Positions 7,222-15,365 of a stretch of 30,595 nucleotides of DNA are shown here, in pieces (within the stretch, counting starts at the first letter, position 1; every line of letters begins with the position of its first letter). The notes under the pieces were generated by a model, which worked only from the letters and a program-made list of their open reading frames with translations, ran no database searches and was not told the origin of the DNA. Source of the DNA: Candidatus Poribacteria bacterium (lineage in GTDB: Bacteria > Poribacteria > WGA-4E > WGA-3G); contig JAPPMR010000285.1 of NCBI GenBank assembly GCA_028818995.1, positions 1-30,595 on the forward strand. Direction: 5' to 3'. The position numbers and the translations under genes were made by a program.

Positions 7222-9302
7222 CTTTATTAAACATTGAACAGAGCAATGGTCGCGCAATCCCGTTTAAAATTGATCGCTACGATATCAATATTACAGTCAA
7301 TAATAATCAACAGGTGAAAACGAAAATCACCCAAACCTTCACTAATCCGAACGATTTTGAAGTAGAAGGTGCTTATATCTTCCCTGTTCCAGACGAGACG
7401 GTGTATTCCAATTTCACACTTTCTATTGATGGAAAGCCCGTAGAAGGTAAATTGTATTCTCATGAGGAATCGCATGAGATTTATAGATCAAGTGCTCGTT
7501 TGGGTAACAATACAGCAATCCTTGAACATATCAGGACACGTGCGTTTGTTGCAGAGGTATCTGGGATTCCGGCAAATGGGGAGTACTACATTCAGTTTGA
7601 GTATTCTCAGATTGTTCCTGTAGAGAGTGATCTCGCTAAGTACACGTATCCCTTATCGCTTGCGAAATCCGCTGCTGGACGGATCGCGGACCTCACTTTT
7701 GAAATGGAGATTGAAAGCGAATCTGAGTTGAGAGCAATCTATTCACCTTCACATGAAGTAGTCATCAACCGCAAGGACGACCACCACGCACGCATCCTTT
7801 ACAAAGGCAAGGATATAGATCCTGACGACAATTTTGAATGCTATTACTCGGTTTCGAATGACAATTTTGGTATCACCCTTTTCACGCACCGTGCCGATGA
7901 GGATGAAGATGGATATTTCATGTTGTTCGTTTCACCTAAGTATGAAGTGGAGAAGGCAGATGTTATTGAAAAAGACTTTATCTTTGTCTTGGACCACTCG
8001 GGTAGCATGGCAAGGCGTAAAATTGAACAAGCGAAAGCGGCACTCCGCTATTGTGTTCAGAATCTAAACGATGGCGATCAGTTCAATCTAATTTTCTTCA
8101 ATACGAACATTACCTCCTTTGCTGACAGATTAAACAGGGGCGATGGTGAACTCTTGCATCGTTCTGCAGCCTTGTCTCATAAACTTATTGACGTGGAAGA
8201 TGGTCGTGAAGAAGCCCTCGCGTTTATTGACGGTATTGAAGCACGTGGTGGCACAAATATCAATGATGCCCTCCTCACAGCGTTAGCGGAAAAACCGGAT
8301 CCGAACCGTCCACGTATCATCGTTTTCCTAACCGATGGATGCCCGACTGCCGGTGTGAGGAACGAAGCCCGAATACTTGAAAATGTAGCACAAGCGAATG
8401 CGAATCAAGCCCGTATCTTTGTATTCGGTGTAGGCTACGACGTGAATAGGCGTTTACTCAACAAAATGGCAGTGGATAATGGGGGATCCTATGACTATGT
8501 AAAGCCAGAGGAAGACATTGAAATTGCTGTATCTTCTCTTTTCAGAAAGATGAATGAACCGGTTCTTGTGAACGTTGAACTTGACTTCGGGCAAATTATT
8601 ACGAAAGAGTTATCCCCGCAAAAACTTCCAGATATGTTTCGTGAGGAACAGTTTATACTTTTTGGTCGCTATGAAAACCACGGGGATACTGTCTTGAAAC
8701 TGCGTGGGAATGTTGATAGTGAACTACAGGAATTCTCCAAACAGGTGCATTTCTCAAAACTGGAGATAGATCACGATTTCTTGCCACATCTCTGGGCACA
8801 ACGCAGAGTTGCAGAATTGGTAGACGAAGCAACACTCAATGGTAGAAGTAGTGAACTCTATGCAGAGATTGAACGTCTCTGCACAAAGTATGGTGTAGAA
8901 ACACCGTACACATCATTCGTTGCGGCAGAGGATGGTTCGTTAAGATCGCATTATCAATCACGAATTTCCACTGCTTATTCTCCTGACAAACCTACAGATG
9001 AGGCAGTGATGCAAAGCAAGGAAATGAAAAAGATTAAAGAGGTTCGATTCAAACAGCAGTATAATGATAGAAAAACTATTGGACGTAAGACTTTCCGTCG
9101 CATTGGAGAAATATGGGTAGATATCAAATACGACCGACAATCGGAGCTGAAAACAATTGAGTTTGGTAGCAAAGAATACTTCGATCTTGTCGACCTTTCT
9201 TATGATTTGGCAAAATGCTTAAAACTTCATCCCCCTATGATTATCTGTCACGACGGTGTGAATTATAAGATTACACCACGCAGGTCATACAAACAAGCTT
9301 AA
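7215..9302 (+). CDS. VIT and VWA domain protein
   Basis: A 695-residue protein. Residues 1-135 form a VIT (inter-alpha-trypsin inhibitor) domain, recognisable from TFTNPNDFEVEGAYIFPVP and the AEVSGIPANGEY region. Residues about 253-430 form a von Willebrand A domain with a complete MIDAS: D260-H-S262-G-S264, T347 and D374 (FLTDG). Residues about 430-600 are beta-rich, and about 600-695 match the C-terminal module usual in bacterial VIT-VWA proteins (KTFRRIGEIWVD). There is no signal peptide or membrane anchor, so it should be cytoplasmic, unlike the surface-anchored VIT-VWA proteins of many marine bacteria. AAAGGAG overlaps the end of the amidotransferase gene, from which it is probably translated by coupling. 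It likely binds partners in a metal-dependent way. The partner is unknown; the adjacent amidotransferase is one candidate. Confidence 0.9.
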   Translation: MLTLLNIEQSNGRAIPFKIDRYDINITVNNNQQVKTKITQTFTNPNDFEVEGAYIFPVPDETVYSNFTLSIDGKPVEGKLYSHEESHEIYRSSARLGNNTAILEHIRTRAFVAEVSGIPANGEYYIQFEYSQIVPVESDLAKYTYPLSLAKSAAGRIADLTFEMEIESESELRAIYSPSHEVVINRKDDHHARILYKGKDIDPDDNFECYYSVSNDNFGITLFTHRADEDEDGYFMLFVSPKYEVEKADVIEKDFIFVLDHSGSMARRKIEQAKAALRYCVQNLNDGDQFNLIFFNTNITSFADRLNRGDGELLHRSAALSHKLIDVEDGREEALAFIDGIEARGGTNINDALLTALAEKPDPNRPRIIVFLTDGCPTAGVRNEARILENVAQANANQARIFVFGVGYDVNRRLLNKMAVDNGGSYDYVKPEEDIEIAVSSLFRKMNEPVLVNVELDFGQIITKELSPQKLPDMFREEQFILFGRYENHGDTVLKLRGNVDSELQEFSKQVHFSKLEIDHDFLPHLWAQRRVAELVDEATLNGRSSELYAEIERLCTKYGVETPYTSFVAAEDGSLRSHYQSRISTAYSPDKPTDEAVMQSKEMKKIKEVRFKQQYNDRKTIGRKTFRRIGEIWVDIKYDRQSELKTIEFGSKEYFDLVDLSYDLAKCLKLHPPMIICHDGVNYKITPRRSYKQA

Positions 9303-10200
9303 CAATATCTGCCACTCACACGTTTAGCATCGCTGCCGCCATGTTTCTAAAAAGAAATGAGCATCAATTACATTGGAGGCAAATATAGTTTCACTAATTC
9401 TATTTATGATAATCACGCGGGACATCATACACAGTTTCAGTTTTGCATTGCACGTGTGGCTACTCTTTAGTTTAATATCAGCAATGGCGTTTGAGGAATG
9501 GGTTACAGAGACCCACATTACGCCAGCAATAGAACGTCTACTACAGAGGATCACTACCTTTTGGCACAAAGTTATACCTTCTGTGTATATAGCGTTTCGA
9601 GTATTTTGCCATTTGATGCCACATACCTCAATAATTTCTGCAACAAAAATCGCTACCAAATTTGCACTACGGCTTATAAGTGATACGGAAAATCACTCTT
9701 GGTTGAAAAGAAAGAACGTGTGGAGAAACGTAAGAGCGCCAACACCTACGAATGACAAATAAATACACTTGTGTTTATGCTGAAAGCCTCCGCAAAACAT
9801 TATGTGTAATCCGTTCAACAACAGCGTCCTACCAGCTAATCCGTGCGTAAAACATTTCACCAAATACAACTTGAACTTTCTGGACAAAGACATATCTTGT
9901 CTACTCTCAGAAAGCATTTTCATGAACAAATACCAACAACACACTGATAAACATTGAAATCTAAAGAATTTTGATAAATATCAGATGTTAAGATAATGTG
10001 TACGGATCCTAAAAATACAAAACACCCTATCATTGATGCTACGTTGCAATAGTATGAGTTTATCACAATATTAGACCTACGTCAATCTATTTCCAGCGAA
10101 GTGACACCGATTTTCCTTGCAATTTTCTCCTGTTTCTGATAAATTAAGCGTAAATAATGGCGCAGTTTTGATATAAAATTCTCAACTTAGGTACAAGTAA
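9303..10200. other. Long intergenic region without a convincing gene
   Basis: About 900 nt. A plus-strand frame from a TTG at 9373 to 9762 would encode a 129-residue protein with a hydrophobic start and a basic end. Its only Shine-Dalgarno-like sequence (GGAGG, 9375-9379) lies inside the first codons, and the best-placed codon downstream of it is ATA, so it may be a decayed gene. A minus-strand frame covers the same stretch. The dispersed repeat at 9792-9825 lies here. From 9950 the DNA is AT-rich and leads to the gene at 10201. No tRNA or clear terminator was found. Confidence 0.45.
9792..9825. repeat. Dispersed intergenic repeat, copy 2
   Basis: Near-identical to 3155-3190 apart from a 2-nt length difference and substitutions at the centre (TATGTGTAAT against TATGCGCGTAAT). 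Downstream, GCTAATCCGTGCGTAAAACA (9835-9854) echoes parts of the same sequence, suggesting a partial or decayed extra copy. Confidence 0.6.
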
Positions 10201-11835
10201 ATGCCTACACGAAAAAATACCCTTATTATATTTTTTATTTCTTGTTATATTATTGGCATTGGAACAGTTTTTGCTGAACCTATTGATTCAGGAACGTATT
10301 GGTTTATGGTTGATACTACCCCTGATACCGATGCACGGGCACTGTTTAAAACACTGGACAAACTTTTAAAAGAAAAGGGAAAGGTATCTCAGGAGCATAT
10401 TCACAGTCTTGCGGGGGATCGAGCGGCTAAAGATGAAATACAGATCGCTCTGGCTGACATCGGGCACGCGCGTGGAAAAATAGATACCTGTATCTTTCTC
10501 TATCACGGTGCAGTTTCCAAACAACTTGGCGGGAACGCAATGCACCTTTCAACACAGTCGGAAGAAACTATACAGGATTCTGTTTTGAATCAATGGTTAA
10601 AAGGAACAGGTGCGGATCGTAGACTTGTAATCATTGATGGTTACGCAAACGATGACAGCCTGACTATCTACTATGCCAACAGAGAAACGCTTGGCACTGC
10701 GGCACTAAACGTCATCCAGCCGCCTGATGCGGTAGGTAAGAATGCCTTTCTTCAGGCTCTGATTGACGCTTTGTCTGAAGAAAAAATAGACATAGATAAA
10801 AACAGACACATCAGTATTATCGAAATATATCAGCATTTACAGACAAACAGTGCTTTTGAACAAGCAATTTTTGCGCCCACCGGGGACGTTGAAGAAACAG
10901 TAATGAAGCTCAGTCCTGCCATCAATGTTACTACGTTTCCAGAGGGGGCACAGATTTTGCTAAATGAAAAAGAAAGTGGATTGACCCCTCAGCTTTTCAC
11001 GGACGACTTACAGCAAGGCAACTACACTGTCTCTGTCAGAAAAGCGGGGTATAATAGTCCAGAGGCTAAAACCGATGAATTGAAGTTAAAACAGGGTGAA
11101 GTTATCAATTTTGCATGGGCACTCAAACCGATTTCAGTTTTCGGGACTGTTTCCGGTCCTTCCGATGTATCGGTTGTTGGTACGCAGGTTTCAATTGATG
11201 GCACAGGATATGAGGCACCCGTTGGAGAAGATGGAACTTATTCATTTCAAGACTGGCAAGCGTCGAAAATGTTAACGCCAGGAACAGATTATACACTTTA
11301 TGCAAAGCAAGGGGACCTCTATCACGGTTCAGCAACCTTTACTTTCGCCGGTTATGCTGCAATAGAGCAACCGATTGAATTAGTGAAAAAAACATGGTTT
11401 GAGATTTCAGAACTTGAATTTAGCCGAAATGACCATCAAAAAGCGGTTAATGCTTTCCAAAACGGAATTGAGTTAACGACAGATTTTCCACCGATGTCAG
11501 AAGACTTAACAGTTTTGCTGTTTACGACCTTCGCTGATGCTATTGATCGTTCCCAGGTTCAGGATGTAAATTATTATGTCGCCACAGCAAAGTTAGCTGA
11601 AGCATACCAGCAACCGGAACTTATCAAAAAGTATTGGAAACTCGTGAAATTGAAAGCAGAAAAAGGTTCTTCTGCTGCGAAATTAGCTGGGCAGCGGCTG
11701 TGGCGACTCAACCCTTGGCGTAATATTCTCAATATCGGCATAGCCTGTCTGTTAGTTATTGTAATTGCCTCTGGTATATGGACATTTTACCGATACCAAA
11801 AGTCTAAACAAACAGAGACAGAAGTAGATGCGTGA
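10201..11835 (+). CDS. Secreted, membrane-anchored pseudocaspase-like protein with PEGA domain
   Basis: A 544-residue protein with an N-terminal signal peptide (about 1-25, cut after VFA). Residues about 30-225 follow the order of a caspase-like (C14) fold: IFLYHGA with H102 where the catalytic His sits, then RLVIIDGYAND where a caspase would have D-A-C (Y148 replaces Cys), then a late segment resembling the C14 end (NAFLQALIDAL ... DIDKNRHISIIEIYQHL). Residues about 238-308 are a PEGA domain (INVTTFPEGAQILLNEKESG). Residues about 311-395 resemble a carboxypeptidase-regulatory beta-sandwich, followed by a helical region. A single membrane helix (about 515-532) and a short basic tail end the protein, so most of it faces the periplasm or outside. 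It overlaps the sulfatase start by 8 nt. Protease activity is unlikely; binding or scaffolding is more plausible. The caspase call is an inference from pattern. Confidence 0.75.
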   Translation: MPTRKNTLIIFFISCYIIGIGTVFAEPIDSGTYWFMVDTTPDTDARALFKTLDKLLKEKGKVSQEHIHSLAGDRAAKDEIQIALADIGHARGKIDTCIFLYHGAVSKQLGGNAMHLSTQSEETIQDSVLNQWLKGTGADRRLVIIDGYANDDSLTIYYANRETLGTAALNVIQPPDAVGKNAFLQALIDALSEEKIDIDKNRHISIIEIYQHLQTNSAFEQAIFAPTGDVEETVMKLSPAINVTTFPEGAQILLNEKESGLTPQLFTDDLQQGNYTVSVRKAGYNSPEAKTDELKLKQGEVINFAWALKPISVFGTVSGPSDVSVVGTQVSIDGTGYEAPVGEDGTYSFQDWQASKMLTPGTDYTLYAKQGDLYHGSATFTFAGYAAIEQPIELVKKTWFEISELEFSRNDHQKAVNAFQNGIELTTDFPPMSEDLTVLLFTTFADAIDRSQVQDVNYYVATAKLAEAYQQPELIKKYWKLVKLKAEKGSSAAKLAGQRLWRLNPWRNILNIGIACLLVIVIASGIWTFYRYQKSKQTETEVDA

Positions 11836-13276
11836 AAACCCTCCTAATATACTCTGGATATGTAGCGACCAGCAACGATTTGACACCTTAGGTTGCTACG
11901 GTAATCCTTATGTCCAAACACCGAATTTAGATAATCTTGCGCGGGAAGGTGTGCTTTTTGAATACGCTTTCTCACAAAGTCCAGTTTGCACACCGAGCAG
12001 AGCAAGTTTCCTTACTGGACGCTACCCTCGCACGACACGATGTCGGCAAAATGGACAGGCAATCCCACCGGATGAAGTGCTTGTAACAAAACTGCTCCAA
12101 GATGCTGGTTACGTCTGTGGATTGGCAGGCAAACTTCATCTTGCTCCTTGCAACCCACGTGTCTGCAAGGGAACAGAACAACGGATTGACGATGGTTATG
12201 ATCAGTTCTTTTGGTCACACGATCCGGCTGATGCTTGGCCCACACATGATTATATTCAATGGCTTTCAGATAAAGGATTGCGCCGAGACAGCGCACCGTT
12301 TGCCGACTCGAAATATGTCCGCGTAATTCCATCAGAGGAACATAGTCAAACAACATGGAGTATTGAACGGGCGATGTCGTTTATCAGCAGTGCGTCACGA
12401 TTTAAGCAACCGTGGCTTTTCTCTGTGAATATATTTGACCCACACCATGCGTTTGATCCACCGGTAGCAGCGTTAGAACGATACCGCGATATGTTAGACG
12501 ATATCCCATTACCGAACTATGTTGAAGGTGAACTTGACGATAAACCGATTTGGCAACATATTGACCACAGTGGTGCTTATGGAGGAAAATCGGGGTATCC
12601 TTACCAAGAAATGAGCGAATCAGATCACCGTTGGGTAACCGCTGCGTATTGGGCGATGATAGACATCATAGACACACAAGTCGGGCGACTGCTTGACTTT
12701 TTAGAGGAAACAGAACAGAGAGAAAACACTATTGTAATCTTCACCTCCGACCACGGCGAAATGCTTGGCGACCACGGTATCTACCTGAAGGGACCTTATT
12801 TTTATGAACCTGCTATCCGTGTTCCGTTGATTATCTCAGGACCGGGAATGCTGAACAATGGTGCTCGTTCAAACGCTCTCGTGGAATTGGTAGATTTAGC
12901 ACCAACACTTTTGGAAGCAAGCAATTTGGAACGTTACCTCGGTATGCAAGGGCAAAGTCTTCTACCCATGCTAACAGGTGAAAAAAGCCTGGATTCGCAT
13001 CGTGATGATGTCTACTGTGAATATTACAACGCGATGGGATGGCATCGTGAACCTGCTGCGAACGCAACGATGGCACGAAGCGAAAGGTATAAGTTAGTCG
13101 TGGCACATGGCACAGGTGGTGGTGAACTTTATGACTTAGAAAATGATCCAAAAGAGACACACAATCTCTGGGATAATTCTGATTATATAGATGTTAAGCT
13201 TCAGATGCAGGAACGTCTTATTCATCGGATGGCATGGACGGTTGACCCTTTACCGGAACGCCAAGCACCTTGGTAG
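11828..13276 (+). CDS. Type I sulfatase (formylglycine-dependent)
   Basis: A 482-residue sulfatase with a canonical active-site motif: C54-T-P-S-R58 followed by ASFLTGRYP. NILWICSDQQRFD places metal-binding Asp14 on the first strand, and TSDHGEMLGDHG supplies the later metal and sulfate ligands. The KGPYFYEPAIRVP segment is usual in this subgroup. There is no signal peptide. The ATG lies inside the last codons of the pseudocaspase/PEGA gene (8-nt overlap), so the two are one operon although one product is exported and this one appears cytoplasmic. It is only distantly similar to the minus-strand sulfatase at 3218-4666. Its last codons and stop are duplicated downstream around a small hairpin (13256-13348). 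The substrate is unknown. Confidence 0.94.
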   Translation: MRENPPNILWICSDQQRFDTLGCYGNPYVQTPNLDNLAREGVLFEYAFSQSPVCTPSRASFLTGRYPRTTRCRQNGQAIPPDEVLVTKLLQDAGYVCGLAGKLHLAPCNPRVCKGTEQRIDDGYDQFFWSHDPADAWPTHDYIQWLSDKGLRRDSAPFADSKYVRVIPSEEHSQTTWSIERAMSFISSASRFKQPWLFSVNIFDPHHAFDPPVAALERYRDMLDDIPLPNYVEGELDDKPIWQHIDHSGAYGGKSGYPYQEMSESDHRWVTAAYWAMIDIIDTQVGRLLDFLEETEQRENTIVIFTSDHGEMLGDHGIYLKGPYFYEPAIRVPLIISGPGMLNNGARSNALVELVDLAPTLLEASNLERYLGMQGQSLLPMLTGEKSLDSHRDDVYCEYYNAMGWHREPAANATMARSERYKLVVAHGTGGGELYDLENDPKETHNLWDNSDYIDVKLQMQERLIHRMAWTVDPLPERQAPW

Positions 13277-13348
13277 ATCCGATTCCTTGTAGGTCGGGTA
13301 GAGCGAAGCGACACCCGACAGAACGCGAAGCACCGTGGTAGATCAGAT
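13256..13348. repeat. REP-like hairpin flanked by a 28-nt direct repeat
   Basis: The inverted repeat GTCGGGT (13293-13299) / ACCCGAC (13313-13319), with the loop containing GAGCGAAGCG, has the form of widespread REP/BIME-type palindromes. It is bracketed by direct repeats at 13256-13283 (the last codons and stop of the sulfatase) and 13321-13348, which agree at 25 of 28 positions. This looks like an insertion with duplication of the target, or a local tandem duplication. The hairpin lacks a T-tract, so it is a poor intrinsic terminator. Confidence 0.7.
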
Positions 13349-13386
13349 ATAGAAATTAGAATGTATGTAAAAGAGGAAAGTTAAAA

Positions 13387-14028
13387 TTGAAGCACCTTCA
13401 GCAATTATCAAGGTTCGTGTCACCACAATTCATTTCGCCACGGTTAAGACAAGTATCCTTAATAATCTACATAATGTTATTCTGCTGGTTTGCAATTGGT
13501 TTAGATGCGAATGCCGACAACATTTTGGCACGCTGGGATCAGCAGCTTTTTGATCGTATCTATGACGCGCCACCGCATAGCGAACCGATGTGGACAGTTA
13601 TGGAAGGAATTACAGAGTTTGGGCATTATCGGTCAATCATGGGATTATCAATTCTGCTCATGGCGTACGGAGATGAGGACCATCGGAATACAGGACGTTT
13701 GTTATCCTCAGCATACATTGGTGCGGGGGTGGTGACGTATGGGCTAAAGCGGATAGTCCGAAGAAAACGTCCCCTTGATGAAATCCTCGGGAATCCATCT
13801 CTGCCATCAGGACATGCGGCTATTGCGTTTAGTGCGGCAACGATTTTAGGTTATCGGTATCCGAAATGGCGGATTCCGCTCTACATTGGTGCAGGATTAG
13901 TAGGCTTTTCGCGTATCTATCTTGGGCGGCACTATACCTCGGATGTGTTAACGGGCGCAGTCATAGGCACCACGATGGGAGGACTCGTATGGCATAATCG
14001 CGTAACATTGTTGCAATGGGAGTTTTAG
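13387..14028 (+). CDS. PAP2-family membrane phosphatase
   Basis: A 213-residue membrane protein with all three acid-phosphatase signature blocks: K121...R128-P129, P140-S-G-H143, and S175-R...H182...D186. Hydrophobic helices lie at about 22-40, 83-95, 106-120, 145-155, 163-177 and 186-202. The translation begins at a TTG at 13387 preceded by GAGGAAAG; no ATG is well placed until inside the first helix, so the TTG start is reasonable. PAP2 enzymes dephosphorylate lipid phosphates such as undecaprenyl pyrophosphate or phosphatidate at the outer face of the membrane. The gene stands alone, about 110 nt after the sulfatase with the REP-like repeat between them, and converges with the PhyH gene. 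Confidence 0.9.
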   Translation: MKHLQQLSRFVSPQFISPRLRQVSLIIYIMLFCWFAIGLDANADNILARWDQQLFDRIYDAPPHSEPMWTVMEGITEFGHYRSIMGLSILLMAYGDEDHRNTGRLLSSAYIGAGVVTYGLKRIVRRKRPLDEILGNPSLPSGHAAIAFSAATILGYRYPKWRIPLYIGAGLVGFSRIYLGRHYTSDVLTGAVIGTTMGGLVWHNRVTLLQWEF

Positions 14029-14070
14029 ACCTACACAAGCACCAATTTGCGTAAGTCCTAATTATTGTAA

Positions 14071-14865
14071 CTACTGAAGATGGATCTCTGACAATGGGAT
14101 ACCGTGATTAAACATCTTCACCGGTGGAAGTGCCTCCTCCACTTCCGTTAATCCACACAACCAGTTCCACGTCAATTGTCCCCTATGCCGATCCCGATAA
14201 GATTCTACCTCCGTTACATACGGATGCCTTCCTTTATGTTGATAAGACGGAATTTCATCGGATTCACTTACCCAATCCCGTTTCGGCATAGTGTTGCGGA
14301 AATATGAAAACTTAATCATACCGCGTCTGTCGGCATTGAGTTTTGGACCTGCCTTATGCCAAATACCGTAGCGTGTCATTGCAACGGTGCCGGCGGGTAC
14401 AGTAAGCGATAATTGTCCGAGAATATCACCGTAGTGTGCAATTGCTTCTCGATCAACAAGCCGAAAGTGGGACCCTGGCAAAATCATTGTGGGACCATCT
14501 TCAATTCTGACCTCTTTCGGGTAATAGTAGCATTGGAGGTGTGTAATACCGTATCCGTATTCGGTGAGTCCATCCGAGTGCCACGTCTGCCCACGGTGTG
14601 GTGCTTCAAACAGGTGATGGTGTGCATTTGTCGGCACAATGAAATTCGCACCTAACAGCGAACGCACAACACCGGCAACCTCTGGGTGAAGTAGGACGTT
14701 TCGGCGAAATTCATCGGTTTGGACAAAATCACCCATACCTCCCCCACCAACGGATTCACATTGCCGATTGTAATCCGAATCAATGACGTTTTCCAGTGTA
14801 ATATATCCGTTATGGATAAACTGCATGACTTGGTCATCATTTAGTGTCGGTTCTACGTTAAACAT
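14071..14865 (-). CDS. Phytanoyl-CoA dioxygenase (PhyH) family protein
   Basis: A 264-residue Fe(II)/2-oxoglutarate-dependent oxygenase of the PhyH family. The iron ligands are visible as H96-x-D98 (GQTWHSDG) and H170 (YGIWHKAGP), with R180 or R181 as the likely 2-oxoglutarate anchor. The sequence PTMILPGSHF (125-134) is characteristic of the fold. Length is normal. AAGGA lies upstream of the ATG. It follows the small gene at 14878-15237 by 12 nt on the same strand, so they are an operon. PhyH relatives hydroxylate many small molecules (phytanoyl-CoA, ectoine, halogenated or natural-product intermediates), and the substrate cannot be told from sequence. Confidence 0.9.
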   Translation of the reverse strand: MFNVEPTLNDDQVMQFIHNGYITLENVIDSDYNRQCESVGGGGMGDFVQTDEFRRNVLLHPEVAGVVRSLLGANFIVPTNAHHHLFEAPHRGQTWHSDGLTEYGYGITHLQCYYYPKEVRIEDGPTMILPGSHFRLVDREAIAHYGDILGQLSLTVPAGTVAMTRYGIWHKAGPKLNADRRGMIKFSYFRNTMPKRDWVSESDEIPSYQHKGRHPYVTEVESYRDRHRGQLTWNWLCGLTEVEEALPPVKMFNHGIPLSEIHLQ

Positions 14866-14877
14866 TTGTGTTGTTCC

Positions 14878-15237
14878 TTATACGATTTTTTCTAAAATGA
14901 ATTCAAAACTGAGATATGCGTTTTCAACTTCTGAGAAGTTGTGGAGTTCGGGGCGTGGAAATTGCACAATTCGCCATCCATCACGAACTGCGTCAAGCAC
15001 TGAACCGTAAGGCGGATCTTGTGACGGCAGCGCTGGATCGTCAGGTACTGTTGGATCATATAACGCCCATGCGCCAAGCGGTGAACGCAAATTGGTCGAT
15101 TTGGAATAGAGGTATAGGACACTCTGCTTTTCTGAATTCAACGCTGCTTTTACCTCATGCAAATCCTCCGCTGTCAGTTCACCTGCGTCAAGTTTTTCGA
15201 TGCAATTGTCGAGCCATTCTTTTATCGCTGATTTCAC
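14878..15237 (-). CDS. Hypothetical protein, PhyH operon
   Basis: Small soluble protein of about 119 residues, not recognised. The N-terminal half is helical and acidic (IKEWLDNCIEKLDAGELTAEDLHEVK). The C-terminal half contains a proline-rich stretch (DPTVPDDPALPSQDPP), then WRIVQFPRPELHNF and a closing beta-like segment. The frame is open from a TTG at 15255, but the GTG at 15237 has GGGAG 8 nt upstream and is the better start. It lies directly upstream of the PhyH gene and is probably co-translated. It may assist or regulate the dioxygenase, which is only an inference from position. Confidence 0.65.
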   Translation of the reverse strand: MKSAIKEWLDNCIEKLDAGELTAEDLHEVKAALNSEKQSVLYLYSKSTNLRSPLGAWALYDPTVPDDPALPSQDPPYGSVLDAVRDGWRIVQFPRPELHNFSEVENAYLSFEFILEKIV

Positions 15238-15365
15238 GTAAAGGTCTCCCTTCAATAAAGTTTTAACATTATAGCATAGAAATATAAAATATGGTATGAT
15301 AGTTAATGACGTGATTCGACATGATGCAAACTGTCAAAGCGATAAAAACTAGGGAAATGCAAACT

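Noticed and set aside
9324..9659. Minus-strand 111-residue frame
   Set aside because: No ribosome binding site, cysteine- and isoleucine-rich composition typical of a non-coding frame, and it overlaps the other doubtful frame.
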